The position numbers and the translations under genes were made by a program. Of a stretch of DNA of 64,000 nt, positions 26,323-34,373 are shown piece after piece (within the stretch, counting starts at the first letter, position 1; every line of letters begins with the position of its first letter). The notes beneath the pieces were generated by a model that worked only from the letters and a program-made list of their open reading frames with translations, was not told where the DNA came from and searched no databases. The DNA comes from CAVPUA01 sp963828015 (GTDB taxonomy: Bacteria > Actinomycetota > Actinomycetes > Mycobacteriales > Jatrophihabitantaceae). The stretch covers positions 496,001-560,000 of the forward strand of contig CAWHCD010000004.1 of assembly GCA_963828015.1 (NCBI GenBank). Direction: 5' to 3'.

Positions 26323-27437
26323 GCGACGCTAGGGGTGTACGCGCTTCGGTACTGACCGCGGCGCAGACCCTGCACGTCGAGACGTTTCCTCGTCCCGAAC
26401 TGACCGAGGACGACGCGATCGTCCGGGTGGAGGTCTGTGGCCTGGGCGGTAGCGACGTCACGCAGTACCTCGGCCAGTTGCGTCCGTCGACCACGGTCTA
26501 TCCAGTGATCCTGGGGCATGTCTTCGTCGGAGTGATCGAGTCGATCGGCGAGCGGGCCGCGCGCCGGTGGCGCGTTGCCCCCGGTGACCGCGTGGTCGTC
26601 GAGGCCATCGTCCCGTGTTGGGCCTGCCGGCACTGCGCGACGGGGAACTATTCACTCTGCGACGGTGGCGAGAACCTGCTGCGCTATGGCTTGATCTCCG
26701 CCGAGCGCGAGCCGTACCTGTGGGGCGGGTTCGCAGAGCACGTCTACGTCCCGCGCGGGGCGCTGCTGCACAAGGTCTCCCGCGACGTTCCCCTCGATGC
26801 GCTGGCGTTGGTCAACTCGATCGCGTCGGGTCTGCGGTGGGGCGTCGACCTGCCGGGGTTTCGGCCCGGAGAGGTCGGGTTGGTGCTCGGGCCGGGTCAG
26901 CGCGGGTTGGCCACCGCCCTGGCGATGGTGCGTGCCGGCGCCGCCAAGGTCATCATGACCGGACTCGGCAGCGACGCCCACAAGTTCGAGATCGCCAAGC
27001 AATGGGGTGTCGACGTCGTGGTCAACGTCGACCGACAGGATGTGGTCGACGTGGTTCGCCACGAGACCGGCGGCGACATGGCCGACGTGGTCGTCGATGC
27101 CTCGGCGGTCGCGACCCGGCCGGTCACCGACGCGATCAAGGCGGTGCGCAAGGGCGGCCGGATCGTGCTCATCGGTCTCAAGCGCGGTCAGCCGATCCCC
27201 GATCTGGTCGCCGATGAGATCGTCTACAAGGCCATCACCATGATCGGGGCGATGGCGGCGGACTACCCGAACTTCGAACGGGCCTGCCGACTGCTCGAGC
27301 GCAACGGGCGGCTGATCGCCCGGGCCAATACGCACGTCTTCGGCCTCGAGCAGGTCGAGACGGCTATCCATACCCTCGCCGGCGAGGTACCAGGCGCGGC
27401 GGCCATCGGCGTCTCGATCGAGCCCGGACGCAACTGA
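26319..27437 (+). CDS. Zinc-type alcohol dehydrogenase-like protein lacking catalytic Zn ligands
   Basis: A 372-residue medium-chain dehydrogenase whose GTG start overlaps the sulfotransferase stop (GTGA). The structural zinc cysteines are present (CWACRHCATGNYSLC). However, the usual catalytic CGxCGSD reads CGLGGSD and the usual GHExxG reads GHVFVG, so two of the catalytic zinc ligands are replaced by Gly and Val. The Rossmann part is GLVLGPGQRGLATALAMVRAG. It could be a zinc-independent reductase or have changed chemistry; the substrate is unknown. It is part of the sulfonation run. Confidence 0.85.
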   Translation: MSDARGVRASVLTAAQTLHVETFPRPELTEDDAIVRVEVCGLGGSDVTQYLGQLRPSTTVYPVILGHVFVGVIESIGERAARRWRVAPGDRVVVEAIVPCWACRHCATGNYSLCDGGENLLRYGLISAEREPYLWGGFAEHVYVPRGALLHKVSRDVPLDALALVNSIASGLRWGVDLPGFRPGEVGLVLGPGQRGLATALAMVRAGAAKVIMTGLGSDAHKFEIAKQWGVDVVVNVDRQDVVDVVRHETGGDMADVVVDASAVATRPVTDAIKAVRKGGRIVLIGLKRGQPIPDLVADEIVYKAITMIGAMAADYPNFERACRLLERNGRLIARANTHVFGLEQVETAIHTLAGEVPGAAAIGVSIEPGRN

Positions 27438-27459
27438 TCCACTTCCAGGAGGACACCGC

Positions 27460-28284
27460 ATGATCCCCGACTTCACCGGCCACCCGCTGGCCGAACTGTG
27501 GTCCCTGACCGGTCGCGTAGCCGTCGTCACCGGCGGCGGGAGCGGCATGGGCCAGGCCAGCGCGGTGCGGCTGGCCGAGGCGGGGGCCGCGACCGTGGTC
27601 GCCGACGTCGATCTGGCCAAGGCACAGGAGACGGTCGAGTTGATCGCCCAGCGCTCGCCGGCTGCGGTGGCCGTGGCCTTGGCCGTGGACGTCACCGATC
27701 CGGCGTCCGTGCGCGCGCTCGGGGACGAGGTGGCGCAGCGGTTCGGCGGCATCGACATCTGGGTGAACACGGCCTGGCTCAGTTCCAGCGGAGCCATCGC
27801 GGACTACTCCGACGAGATGTGGCGGCGGGGTATCTCGGTCAACCTCGACGGCTCGTTCTTCACCGCTCGGGAGGCGGCCCGGCAGATGCTCGCGGCCGAC
27901 CGCCGGGGCGTCATCATTCTCATCACCTCGGGTAGTGCCCATCATGGCCGGGCCCGGCGCTATCAGTACGTGGCCGCCAAGCACGGCACGCTCGGGATCG
28001 TGAAGAGCCTGGCCCTGGAGCTGGGTCCGGCCGGTATCCGGGCGGTGGCAATCGCGCCCGCGGCCACCGACACCCCGGGCTTCCGGGTCGGGACGACGAG
28101 CTTCAGCGGGGCCGACGCCGTGCAGGCCAAGCAGCTGCTCGATGACACCATCGCCCGGATGGCGCTCGGCCGTCTGGCGCAGGCCGACGACATCGCCCGG
28201 GCCGTGTTGTTCGCGGCGAGCGACATGGGCGCCTTCATCACCGGCAGCACGATCCACGTCGACGGCGGGGTGGATGCCACATGA
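27460..28284 (+). CDS. Short-chain dehydrogenase/reductase
   Basis: A 274-residue classical SDR with a strong AGGAGG ribosome site. The cofactor motif is VTGGGSGMGQASAVRLAE, the active site is SGSAHHG with YVAAKHG (YxxxK), and the C-terminus ends in the usual ITGSTIHVDGGVD. The NNAG motif is replaced by NTAW. The Asp after beta-2 (VVADVDLAKAQE) suggests NAD rather than NADP. It follows the dehydrogenase-like gene in the same operon and overlaps the next gene by four bases. The substrate is presumably an alcohol/ketone on the same metabolite. Confidence 0.9.
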   Translation: MIPDFTGHPLAELWSLTGRVAVVTGGGSGMGQASAVRLAEAGAATVVADVDLAKAQETVELIAQRSPAAVAVALAVDVTDPASVRALGDEVAQRFGGIDIWVNTAWLSSSGAIADYSDEMWRRGISVNLDGSFFTAREAARQMLAADRRGVIILITSGSAHHGRARRYQYVAAKHGTLGIVKSLALELGPAGIRAVAIAPAATDTPGFRVGTTSFSGADAVQAKQLLDDTIARMALGRLAQADDIARAVLFAASDMGAFITGSTIHVDGGVDAT

Positions 28285-28733
28285 GCATCGAGCTGTCGCC
28301 GGCCGAGCAGGTGCTGGCCCAGCTCGGCCGGCAGAAGTGGGCGGTCGACGCGCGGGATGCCGAAGCGCTGCGCCCGCTCTACACCGCCGACAGCGGGCAA
28401 GTGATCTTTCGGGGCGGTCCTGGCGGCCCGGTCCAGATCGACGAGCGGCGGGGCCGGGACGCGATCATCGCCGCGATCGTCGCGGGCTGGGAACGCACGG
28501 CCGACTCGTGGTACCCCGGCGCGATGATCCATCAGATCGGTAGCCAGGTGATCGAGCCATTGACCGATACCCGCATGCGCTGCCGGTCCTACGCCTCGTT
28601 TCTGGGCACAGAGGTCTCGGGCCGTTTCGCGCTGATGGGCTACGGCACCTACGACGACGTCTGGGCGCTGGACGAGGGCGACTGGCGGCTGGCCGAGCGG
28701 GAGACGACGCTGTTCGGTCCGGCGCCCCGGTGA
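28281..28733 (+). CDS. SnoaL-like (NTF2-fold) protein
   Basis: A 150-residue NTF2-superfamily protein (LAQLGRQKWAVDARDAEALR, LYTADSGQVIF, the C-terminal DDVWALDEGDWRLAERE). ATGA-type overlaps on both sides couple it to the SDR before it and the hydrolase after it. Members of this family work as isomerases, dehydratases or cyclases on steroid- and polyketide-like molecules, so it could act in tailoring the sulfonation substrate. No catalytic residue can be named with confidence. Confidence 0.8.
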   Translation: MSIELSPAEQVLAQLGRQKWAVDARDAEALRPLYTADSGQVIFRGGPGGPVQIDERRGRDAIIAAIVAGWERTADSWYPGAMIHQIGSQVIEPLTDTRMRCRSYASFLGTEVSGRFALMGYGTYDDVWALDEGDWRLAERETTLFGPAPR

Positions 28734-29458
28734 CCCGCATCGAGGTGAGCCTGCCGGTTGCCGGGGAGGTGCTGCCCGCGACGCTGTTTCAGCCCGCCGG
28801 GACCGGTCCGTGGCCGGGCATCGTCCTCGGCGCCGAAGCCACCGGCATCAACGCCTTCATCCTGACGGTGGGCGACCGCCTGGCCGCTGAGGGTTTCGTG
28901 GCGCTCGTCTTCGACTACTACCGCGGCGCCGGTCCGGTCGATCCCGAGGACAACAGCGATGTGCCCGCCATCATCGAGCACATCAACTCCCTCGATTTCC
29001 GCCGCGCCACGTACGACACCCTGGCGGCCGTCGACTACCTGCGGGCGCAGCCGACAGTTGCCGCCGAGCACGTCTTCGCCTGGGGCTACTGCACCGGTGC
29101 GACCATCGCGATGTTGGCCGGTTGCCTGGACCGCACCCTCGCCGGCACGGTGTTGTTCTACCCGAGCCAACCCGTGTTCGAGTCGTTGAACGACCTCAGA
29201 CCAGCCCATCCCCGCGACCTGGTCTGGAATCATCGCGCGCCCATGATGCTGTTCTACGGTGACGAGGATGCCGCCGTCTCGAACGCGGTTCAGGACGATC
29301 TCCGAGCCGAACTGCGGCGGTGGAACGTCGATGCCACCACTCCGGTCTATCCCGGCGCCGGGCACGTGTTCGCCGGTCAGCACTTCCGCTCGGCCTACCG
29401 GCCCGAGGCCGAGCGCGACTCCTGGCGACGCGCGGTCTCCTTCGTGCATTCGCGCTAA
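28730..29458 (+). CDS. Dienelactone hydrolase family protein
   Basis: A 242-residue alpha/beta-hydrolase with a GTG start. The nucleophile elbow is WGYCTGATIAML, with the Cys nucleophile typical of dienelactone hydrolases, followed by the acid (FYGDEDAAVSNA) and the catalytic His (PGAGHVFAGQHF). The N-terminal PATLFQPAGTGPWPGIVLGA fits. It hydrolyses an ester or lactone; combined with nearby redox enzymes it may open a ring on a catabolic intermediate. The actual substrate is unknown. Confidence 0.87.
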   Translation: MTRIEVSLPVAGEVLPATLFQPAGTGPWPGIVLGAEATGINAFILTVGDRLAAEGFVALVFDYYRGAGPVDPEDNSDVPAIIEHINSLDFRRATYDTLAAVDYLRAQPTVAAEHVFAWGYCTGATIAMLAGCLDRTLAGTVLFYPSQPVFESLNDLRPAHPRDLVWNHRAPMMLFYGDEDAAVSNAVQDDLRAELRRWNVDATTPVYPGAGHVFAGQHFRSAYRPEAERDSWRRAVSFVHSR

Positions 29459-29484
29459 CCCGTCCGGTGGTGTGGAATCTCCCC

Positions 29485-30132
29485 ATGGCCGCGCGCATCT
29501 CCTTCCATGAATCGTTGAATCAGCTCTGGGTCGAGATGGCCGACATGGCCGCGCACAACAAGACCGCGATCGAGCGCGCGACGCTGGCCCTCTTCGATGC
29601 CAACCGGCAGCTGGCCGACTTGGTGATCAGCGAAAATGGCGACATAGCGGCAAAGCAGGCCGGCATCGAGAAGCAGGTGCTCGACCTCATAGCGCTGCAG
29701 CAGCCGGTGGCCGGTGACCTGCGCTTGGTCACCAGTTCGATCCCGATGTCGGCCGGGCTGGCCCGAATGGGCGACCTGGCTGCGCACGTTGCCCAAACGA
29801 CCCGGCTGCGCGCGCCCGATTCGGCCCTCCCGGTTGAGGTCCGCGGGGCGTTCGAGCAGATCGGCCACGAGGCCACCAGCACCGCGAGCGCGCTGCAGGC
29901 CGCGCTGACCGATCGAGATGAGGCCCGCGCCGCCGCGGTTGCCGCCAGTGACGAGACCATGAATGCCCTGCACCGCACGCTGTTCCAAATCCTGCTCAGC
30001 CCGAGCTGGCCGCACGGCATCGAGTCTGCCGTCGACGTGACCCTGCTCGGGCGCTTCTACGAGCGCTTCGCCGACCAGGCCGGCAACGTCGCTCGCCGCA
30101 TGCAATACATCCTCGACGGCACCATCCGGTAG
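29485..30132 (+). CDS. phoU: PhoU-like phosphate regulatory protein
   Basis: A 215-residue helical protein of two PhoU repeats (LWVEMADMAAHNKTAIERAT and the matching second half FEQIGHEATSTASALQAALT, with LLGRFYERFADQAGNVARRM). PhoU normally dampens PhoR/PstSCAB phosphate signalling. Here no pst genes are visible. It lies within the sulfonation run, 26 bases after the hydrolase and 2 bases before the flavoprotein. Co-expression with a PAP phosphatase, which releases phosphate, is a possible link but only an inference. Confidence 0.87.
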   Translation: MAARISFHESLNQLWVEMADMAAHNKTAIERATLALFDANRQLADLVISENGDIAAKQAGIEKQVLDLIALQQPVAGDLRLVTSSIPMSAGLARMGDLAAHVAQTTRLRAPDSALPVEVRGAFEQIGHEATSTASALQAALTDRDEARAAAVAASDETMNALHRTLFQILLSPSWPHGIESAVDVTLLGRFYERFADQAGNVARRMQYILDGTIR

Positions 30133-30134
30133 CC

Positions 30135-31526
30135 ATGCGCACGCTGACCACCGACTATCTCGTGGTCGGCGCCGGGGCCATGGGCATGGCCTTCACAGAC
30201 GCCTTGATCGAGCACGCCGATGTGCACGTCACGCTCGTCGACCGCCGCCACAGTGCCGGCGGTCATTGGCAGGACGCCTATCCGTTCGTCCAGCTCCATC
30301 AGGCCTCCCAGTTCTACGGCGTCGCCTCGACGAGGCTGGGCACCGCGGCCGTTCAGCTCACCGGTCCGGAAGCGGGCTTGCAGGAGCGGGCCCGGCGCTC
30401 GGAGATCCAGCACTACTACGACGGCATCCTGTACGACCGCTTCGTCGGCTCGGGCCGGGTCACGTTCCTGGGCGGCAGCACGTACCACGCTCAAGGACCG
30501 GAACACGTCGTGACCAACCGGGTGTCGAACGAGTCGGTGCAGGTGCGCGTCCGGCGCCGGGTTGTCGATGCGACGTACCTGTCCCCGACGATTCCGGCTA
30601 CGTCCCCGCCACCTTTCGACGTGGTTGACGGCGCCCGGGTCGTGCCCGTGAACCAGCTGGCCGGCCTGGTCGATGCCCCGGACCGGTTCGTCATCGTCGG
30701 CTCCGGAAAGACAGCCACCGATGCGATCGTGTGGTTGCTCGGGTCGGGCGTGCCCGCCGAGCGATTGACCTGGGTCAGGCCCCGCGAACCCTGGATGCTC
30801 AACCGGGCCGTGGTGCAACCCGATCCGGTCGTCGCGCTCACCCTGGCCGCAGACACCCTGGCCGCCGCGGCCGAGGCGGACTCGGTCGATGACCTGTTCC
30901 TACGGCTGGAGAGCGCCGGGGTGATGCTGCGTATCGATCCCAGGGTCCAGCCCACGATGGCCCGGGCACCGACGCTCGGTGGCTGGGAGCTCGAGCTGCT
31001 GCGCACGGTCGAAGACGTGGTCCGGCTCGGGCACGTTCGCTCGGTGAGCCGGGAGGAGATCGTGCTCGACGACGGCACGATCGCGCTGAGCGGCAACGTG
31101 CTGGTCGTGCACTGCGCGGCGTCGGGCCTGCGCACTCCGCCACTGGTACCCCTGTGGCAGCCGGACCAGATCCGGTTGCAGACGATTCGGGCCGGGTTCC
31201 CCTGCTGGTGCGCCGCGCTGGCCGGATTCGTGGAGGCAACCCGAGATGACGACGCAGAACGCAACCGGCTCTGCCCGCCCAACCACTTCTCCGACGGTCC
31301 GGCCAGCTGGGTCGACATGCAGCTCCGTGGAATCCTGGCCACCCGGGCCTACGGCGCCGAGCCGGACATCGCCGCCTGGGCCAATCTGTGCGCACTGAAC
31401 CCGGCTCGCATCGACCGGGCCCAGGCCGAGACGCCGGCGGTACGGCAGGCTGTGGCCCGACTGGCCGACACTTCTGAGCGGGGCCTCGCTGGGATGACGG
31501 CATTGCTCGACGGCCGCCCTGGCTGA
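30135..31526 (+). CDS. FAD/NAD(P)-dependent oxidoreductase (flavin monooxygenase-like)
   Basis: A 463-residue flavoprotein. The first dinucleotide-binding site is DYLVVGAGAMGMAFTDALIE (residues 7-26), followed by the acidic residue in VTLVDRRHSAGGHW. A second nucleotide site is FVIVGSGKTATDAIVWLL near residue 187. The layout matches the actinobacterial flavin-containing monooxygenase/thioredoxin-reductase superfamily. The BVMO fingerprint seen in the 39.3-kb gene is absent. It is the last gene of the 12-gene run, and a hairpin overlaps its 3' end. Confidence 0.82.
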   Translation: MRTLTTDYLVVGAGAMGMAFTDALIEHADVHVTLVDRRHSAGGHWQDAYPFVQLHQASQFYGVASTRLGTAAVQLTGPEAGLQERARRSEIQHYYDGILYDRFVGSGRVTFLGGSTYHAQGPEHVVTNRVSNESVQVRVRRRVVDATYLSPTIPATSPPPFDVVDGARVVPVNQLAGLVDAPDRFVIVGSGKTATDAIVWLLGSGVPAERLTWVRPREPWMLNRAVVQPDPVVALTLAADTLAAAAEADSVDDLFLRLESAGVMLRIDPRVQPTMARAPTLGGWELELLRTVEDVVRLGHVRSVSREEIVLDDGTIALSGNVLVVHCAASGLRTPPLVPLWQPDQIRLQTIRAGFPCWCAALAGFVEATRDDDAERNRLCPPNHFSDGPASWVDMQLRGILATRAYGAEPDIAAWANLCALNPARIDRAQAETPAVRQAVARLADTSERGLAGMTALLDGRPG

Positions 31527-31548
31527 CGAGCACCAGGACGGCCGTCGA
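31507..31548. terminator. Hairpin terminator at the end of the sulfonation operon
   Basis: A 16-bp stem (TCGACGGCCGCCCTGG / CCAGGACGGCCGTCGA, one mismatch) with a 10-base loop overlaps the last codons of the flavoprotein gene. It also lies 11 bases beyond the convergent chaplin gene, so it could end both transcripts. Confidence 0.7.
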
Positions 31549-31558
31549 ACGGGGTCGG

Positions 31559-32557
31559 CTAGCCCCGACGCTCAGCTACTGCCGGCCGCCGACGCATCGC
31601 GCCGAATGAGGCCAACATGACGCCGCCAACCAATAGCGCGATGGCCAGCGCGATCAGCCCCAGGCTGTCCACGCCCGTGAACGGGAGTGATGTGGTCCGC
31701 AAGGCGCTCGGAGCCTGGCCACTGCCGCCGTTGATGGTCGACCGCAGCACGTCGATCGCGGTCGGGGATTGCGTCAGCGTCGTCGGCTGAACCGGCACCG
31801 AAGGGTCATTCGGTTGTCCGCCACAATTGGCGCTCGCGTCGCCGAGGACCCCGATGCCCGTGCCGCAGACCGTCACCGGAACGGTCACCGGCACGCCAAC
31901 GGTGGGGTCGGTCGGATCGGTGGGGTCGGTGCCGCTGGCCCCGGACGTGTTGCCGCAGGTAGCGGTGGCGTCACCGAGTACGCCGACACCGTTGCCGCAG
32001 ACCAGTACGGGCAGGTTCACCGGGGCGGAGAGCAGCGTCGCGGTCGGGGTGGTCGGGCCGGAGCCGGCCGCCGGTGCGGCCGGCGCTGCGGCCGCCCCAC
32101 AGGTCGCGGCCGGGTCGGCCAGGACGCCGATGGCGTTGCCGCAGACGAGCACGGGCAACGAGACCGGGGCGTTGACCAAGGATCCGCTCGTCCCGGAGCC
32201 GGAGGTCGTCCCGGCCGGGGAAGCGGCTGGCGCCGCCGCTGCCGGAGTCGGCTCGGACGCCCCGACGGTGATCGGGTTGCCGCTGACGTCCACCGGAATG
32301 GCGATCGGGACGCTGACCACGTTCGCGACGTTGACCGCAGCGTTGGCAGCGGCCGCGACGTTGAGGTTCACGTCGGCGACTGGGGGTAGCCCGTCGAATA
32401 CGGCAACGGAGTTCCCCGTGACCGCGACGGGTGCGGTGATCGGAATCTGGATGGCGGGCGGTGGAACGGTTTCGGCCGAGGCGACGGCATTGCCGATCGC
32501 CCACAGCCCAGCCGCGCAGACGGCGGTTTGCAGGGCGCGCTTAAGCAAGGTGTTCAT
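31559..32557 (-). CDS. Chaplin-like cell-wall protein with LPFTG sorting signal
   Basis: A 332-residue exported protein. Signal peptide: LKRALQTAVCAAGLWAIGNA then VASAE. Five related beta-rich segments follow, separated by Ala/Pro/Thr-rich linkers. Three carry the chaplin pattern with a Cys pair, PVLVCGNAIGVLADPAATC, PVLVCGNGVGVLGDATATC and PVTVCGTGIGVLGDASANC; two earlier ones lack Cys (AVTGNSVAVFDG, DVSGNPITVG). The C-terminus is LPFTG, a hydrophobic helix and an Arg-rich tail, so sortase would anchor it to peptidoglycan, like the long chaplins of Streptomyces. Chaplins form amyloid-like hydrophobic surface layers. No sortase gene is in the window. Confidence 0.88.
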   Translation of the reverse strand: MNTLLKRALQTAVCAAGLWAIGNAVASAETVPPPAIQIPITAPVAVTGNSVAVFDGLPPVADVNLNVAAAANAAVNVANVVSVPIAIPVDVSGNPITVGASEPTPAAAAPAASPAGTTSGSGTSGSLVNAPVSLPVLVCGNAIGVLADPAATCGAAAAPAAPAAGSGPTTPTATLLSAPVNLPVLVCGNGVGVLGDATATCGNTSGASGTDPTDPTDPTVGVPVTVPVTVCGTGIGVLGDASANCGGQPNDPSVPVQPTTLTQSPTAIDVLRSTINGGSGQAPSALRTTSLPFTGVDSLGLIALAIALLVGGVMLASFGAMRRRPAVAERRG

Positions 32558-32690
32558 GGCTTTTCTCCTTGAATCGACTAGGGAGGTACGGCGACCTCGC
32601 CCGGGATGGGCTCGCCCAGATGGGCATCGTTGGGTCGCCGGATCGAGCTGCTGAGGAGCCTCCGGTCTGGCGGTGGCTCGCAGCGTCGAC

Positions 32691-33599
32691 CTAGTCGGGA
32701 GAGAAGGGCGGTGCGTCGTAGAACAGCGTCAGGCCGGCCGCTACCGCGGCGGCCAGGATCAGTCCGGCCCGCCGGGCCACGGCGCGCCAAGAGCGGCTCA
32801 CCAGGCGATCAAACGCGCTGGAATAGGTCGAAGTCGACGTGAGCACCTGTGCGGGCCCGCCGGGCGCAGTCGGGCCGGGAGCGGTAGGAGCCCCGGCGCC
32901 GCCGATCCCGGCCACGCCCACGGCCAGAGCGGCCGCGACGGCCGCCAGCGCGGCAACGGGGGCGATTGGCCGGGCCCGATGGACGGTGGCGACGAGGACG
33001 GTCGCAGACGCCGACATGGCCGCCGCCGTCGGCCCATCGCCGCGAACCGCCGCCGTTAGGGCGCCGGCAGCCGGCCCGAGGTCACCAGTGGCCTGCCGCA
33101 ACGTGGTGGTCGCGACGTCGACCGTTGTCGTGAGCGCACCCGTCGCCGAGGTGAGGGCGGCATCCACGGCTTGTGTCGTCGTTGCGACGCTGCCGGTGCT
33201 CGCGTCGACCGCGCCGGCGACGAGGTCTGAAATCGGCGCGGGCAGCGGTGCGGTCGTTGCAATCACGACGGTCCCGAGTGAGGCGACCGTCTGGTTGAGC
33301 GAAGCGGCCGAAGTCGTGAGCGTGCCATCGACCGGCTGCGCGAGGACCGGCAGCAGGCCGGTGACCGGAGCCGCTGATGGCGGCCCGGCGCTGGTGACCT
33401 GGACCAGCGGATCGGACACCGGGGCGACGGCGGCCGACGCCGAGTTCGCGCCGAGCGCGGTACCCAGCAACCAGGCGCCGCCCGCGATGGCCCCGACGAT
33501 CGCAGCTCGGGTGGCCAGGCGCCGCCACCGACCGACAGCCGGTGCATCCGCGATGTCGCAGTCCGGTTCGGCGCGGAGCGCAGTAAGCGGCTGGGTCAT
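32691..33599 (-). CDS. Exported Ala/Thr-rich protein of unknown function
   Basis: A 302-residue protein with a very strong ribosome site (GGAGGTGA). An N-terminal hydrophobic segment after an Arg-rich stretch (AIVGAIAGGAWLLGTALGA) looks like a signal or anchor. The body is low-complexity Ala/Thr/Val with repeated TTxVDxALTSATGALTTTVD-like heptads. Two hydrophobic stretches near the C-terminus (PVAALAAVAAALAVGVAGIG and AGLILAAAVAAGLTLFY) could span the membrane. It lies upstream of and in the same direction as the chaplin gene, 133 bases apart, so a shared role at the cell surface is plausible. I do not recognise a family. Confidence 0.7.
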   Translation of the reverse strand: MTQPLTALRAEPDCDIADAPAVGRWRRLATRAAIVGAIAGGAWLLGTALGANSASAAVAPVSDPLVQVTSAGPPSAAPVTGLLPVLAQPVDGTLTTSAASLNQTVASLGTVVIATTAPLPAPISDLVAGAVDASTGSVATTTQAVDAALTSATGALTTTVDVATTTLRQATGDLGPAAGALTAAVRGDGPTAAAMSASATVLVATVHRARPIAPVAALAAVAAALAVGVAGIGGAGAPTAPGPTAPGGPAQVLTSTSTYSSAFDRLVSRSWRAVARRAGLILAAAVAAGLTLFYDAPPFSPD

Positions 33600-33767
33600 G
33601 GGATTTCACCTCCGCGGGGGGCTCGGTGATTCTCCGTCGACGCTCGGCGGCTCTGGCTCTGCGAAATCTGTCGTATACGCAACGTAACGCCGGTCACACC
33701 GTTGCGCAACACCTGACCCGAACTTGGCTTCCGCGATCGGGTCGCTCAGGCGAGCCGGCGTCAGTGT

Positions 33768-34214
33768 TCAGAAGCGCGACCAGGTCTCGAGCACGACCAT
33801 GGTCTTGGTGCCGGTCACTGTTCCGCCGGTCCGCAGCCGGTTGACCACCCGCTGCAACTCCTCGATGCCGTCGACGCGAATGCGGACGAGCGCGTCGGGG
33901 TCCCCGGCCAGGGTGAGCACCTCTTGGACCTCGGGGATCTCGGCGGCGAACGCCGCTATCTGAGCGACGCCGAGGTTGCCCGTGAAACGCAGTTCCGTGA
34001 CGGCCTCCAGGCCGGACTGCAGCCGGGCGTAGTTGATCTTCGTCGTGTAGCCGGCGATGACGCCCTGCTGTTCGAGGCGGGCGATGCGCCGTTTGACCGG
34101 CGCCACAGTCAGATTCACCCGCTCGGCAATGTCGCGCAACGTGCGCCGGGCGTCGGCCCTGAGCAGGTCGAGAATCTTGCGATCCACGGCGTCGAACACG
34201 ACGGTCTCAGTCAT
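33768..34214 (-). CDS. Lrp/AsnC-family transcriptional regulator
   Basis: A 148-residue regulator with an N-terminal helix-turn-helix (DRKILDLLRADARRTLRDIA, ERVNLTVAPVKRRIARLEQQ) and a C-terminal RAM effector domain (AVTELRFTGNLGVAQIAAFA, VQEVLTLAGDPDALVRIRV). It is divergent from the branched-chain 2-oxoacid dehydrogenase operon with a 159-base gap. Lrp-type control of such operons by branched-chain amino acids or their 2-oxoacids is well known, so this is the probable local regulator. Confidence 0.92.
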   Translation of the reverse strand: MTETVVFDAVDRKILDLLRADARRTLRDIAERVNLTVAPVKRRIARLEQQGVIAGYTTKINYARLQSGLEAVTELRFTGNLGVAQIAAFAAEIPEVQEVLTLAGDPDALVRIRVDGIEELQRVVNRLRTGGTVTGTKTMVVLETWSRF

Positions 34215-34229
34215 ATGCTGATTCTAGCG

Positions 34230-34259
34230 TTGACCATGCACTAAGACTATGTTTATAGC
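34230..34259 (+). promoter_or_regulatory. Promoter of the bkd operon
   Basis: TTGACC (34230-34235) and TATAGC (34254-34259) are spaced by 18 bases. They lie about 115 bases upstream of the bkdA start and 16 bases from the lrp start, so Lrp bound at its own promoter would also affect this one. Confidence 0.55.
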
Positions 34260-34373
34260 CAGGTAGAGCAACAGACGTGCGTATAAAGGCAAGATTGATG
34301 CGGCATAGTTGCTACCACCCAGGGAGTCAGCGACAGTAGCTGTATCAGTCGTTCCCGACGCGAGAGGGTGCCG

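Noticed and set aside
32839..33687. 282-residue plus-strand frame
   Set aside because: Mirror of the Ala/Thr-rich exported protein, whose strand is supported by a strong ribosome site and signal peptide.
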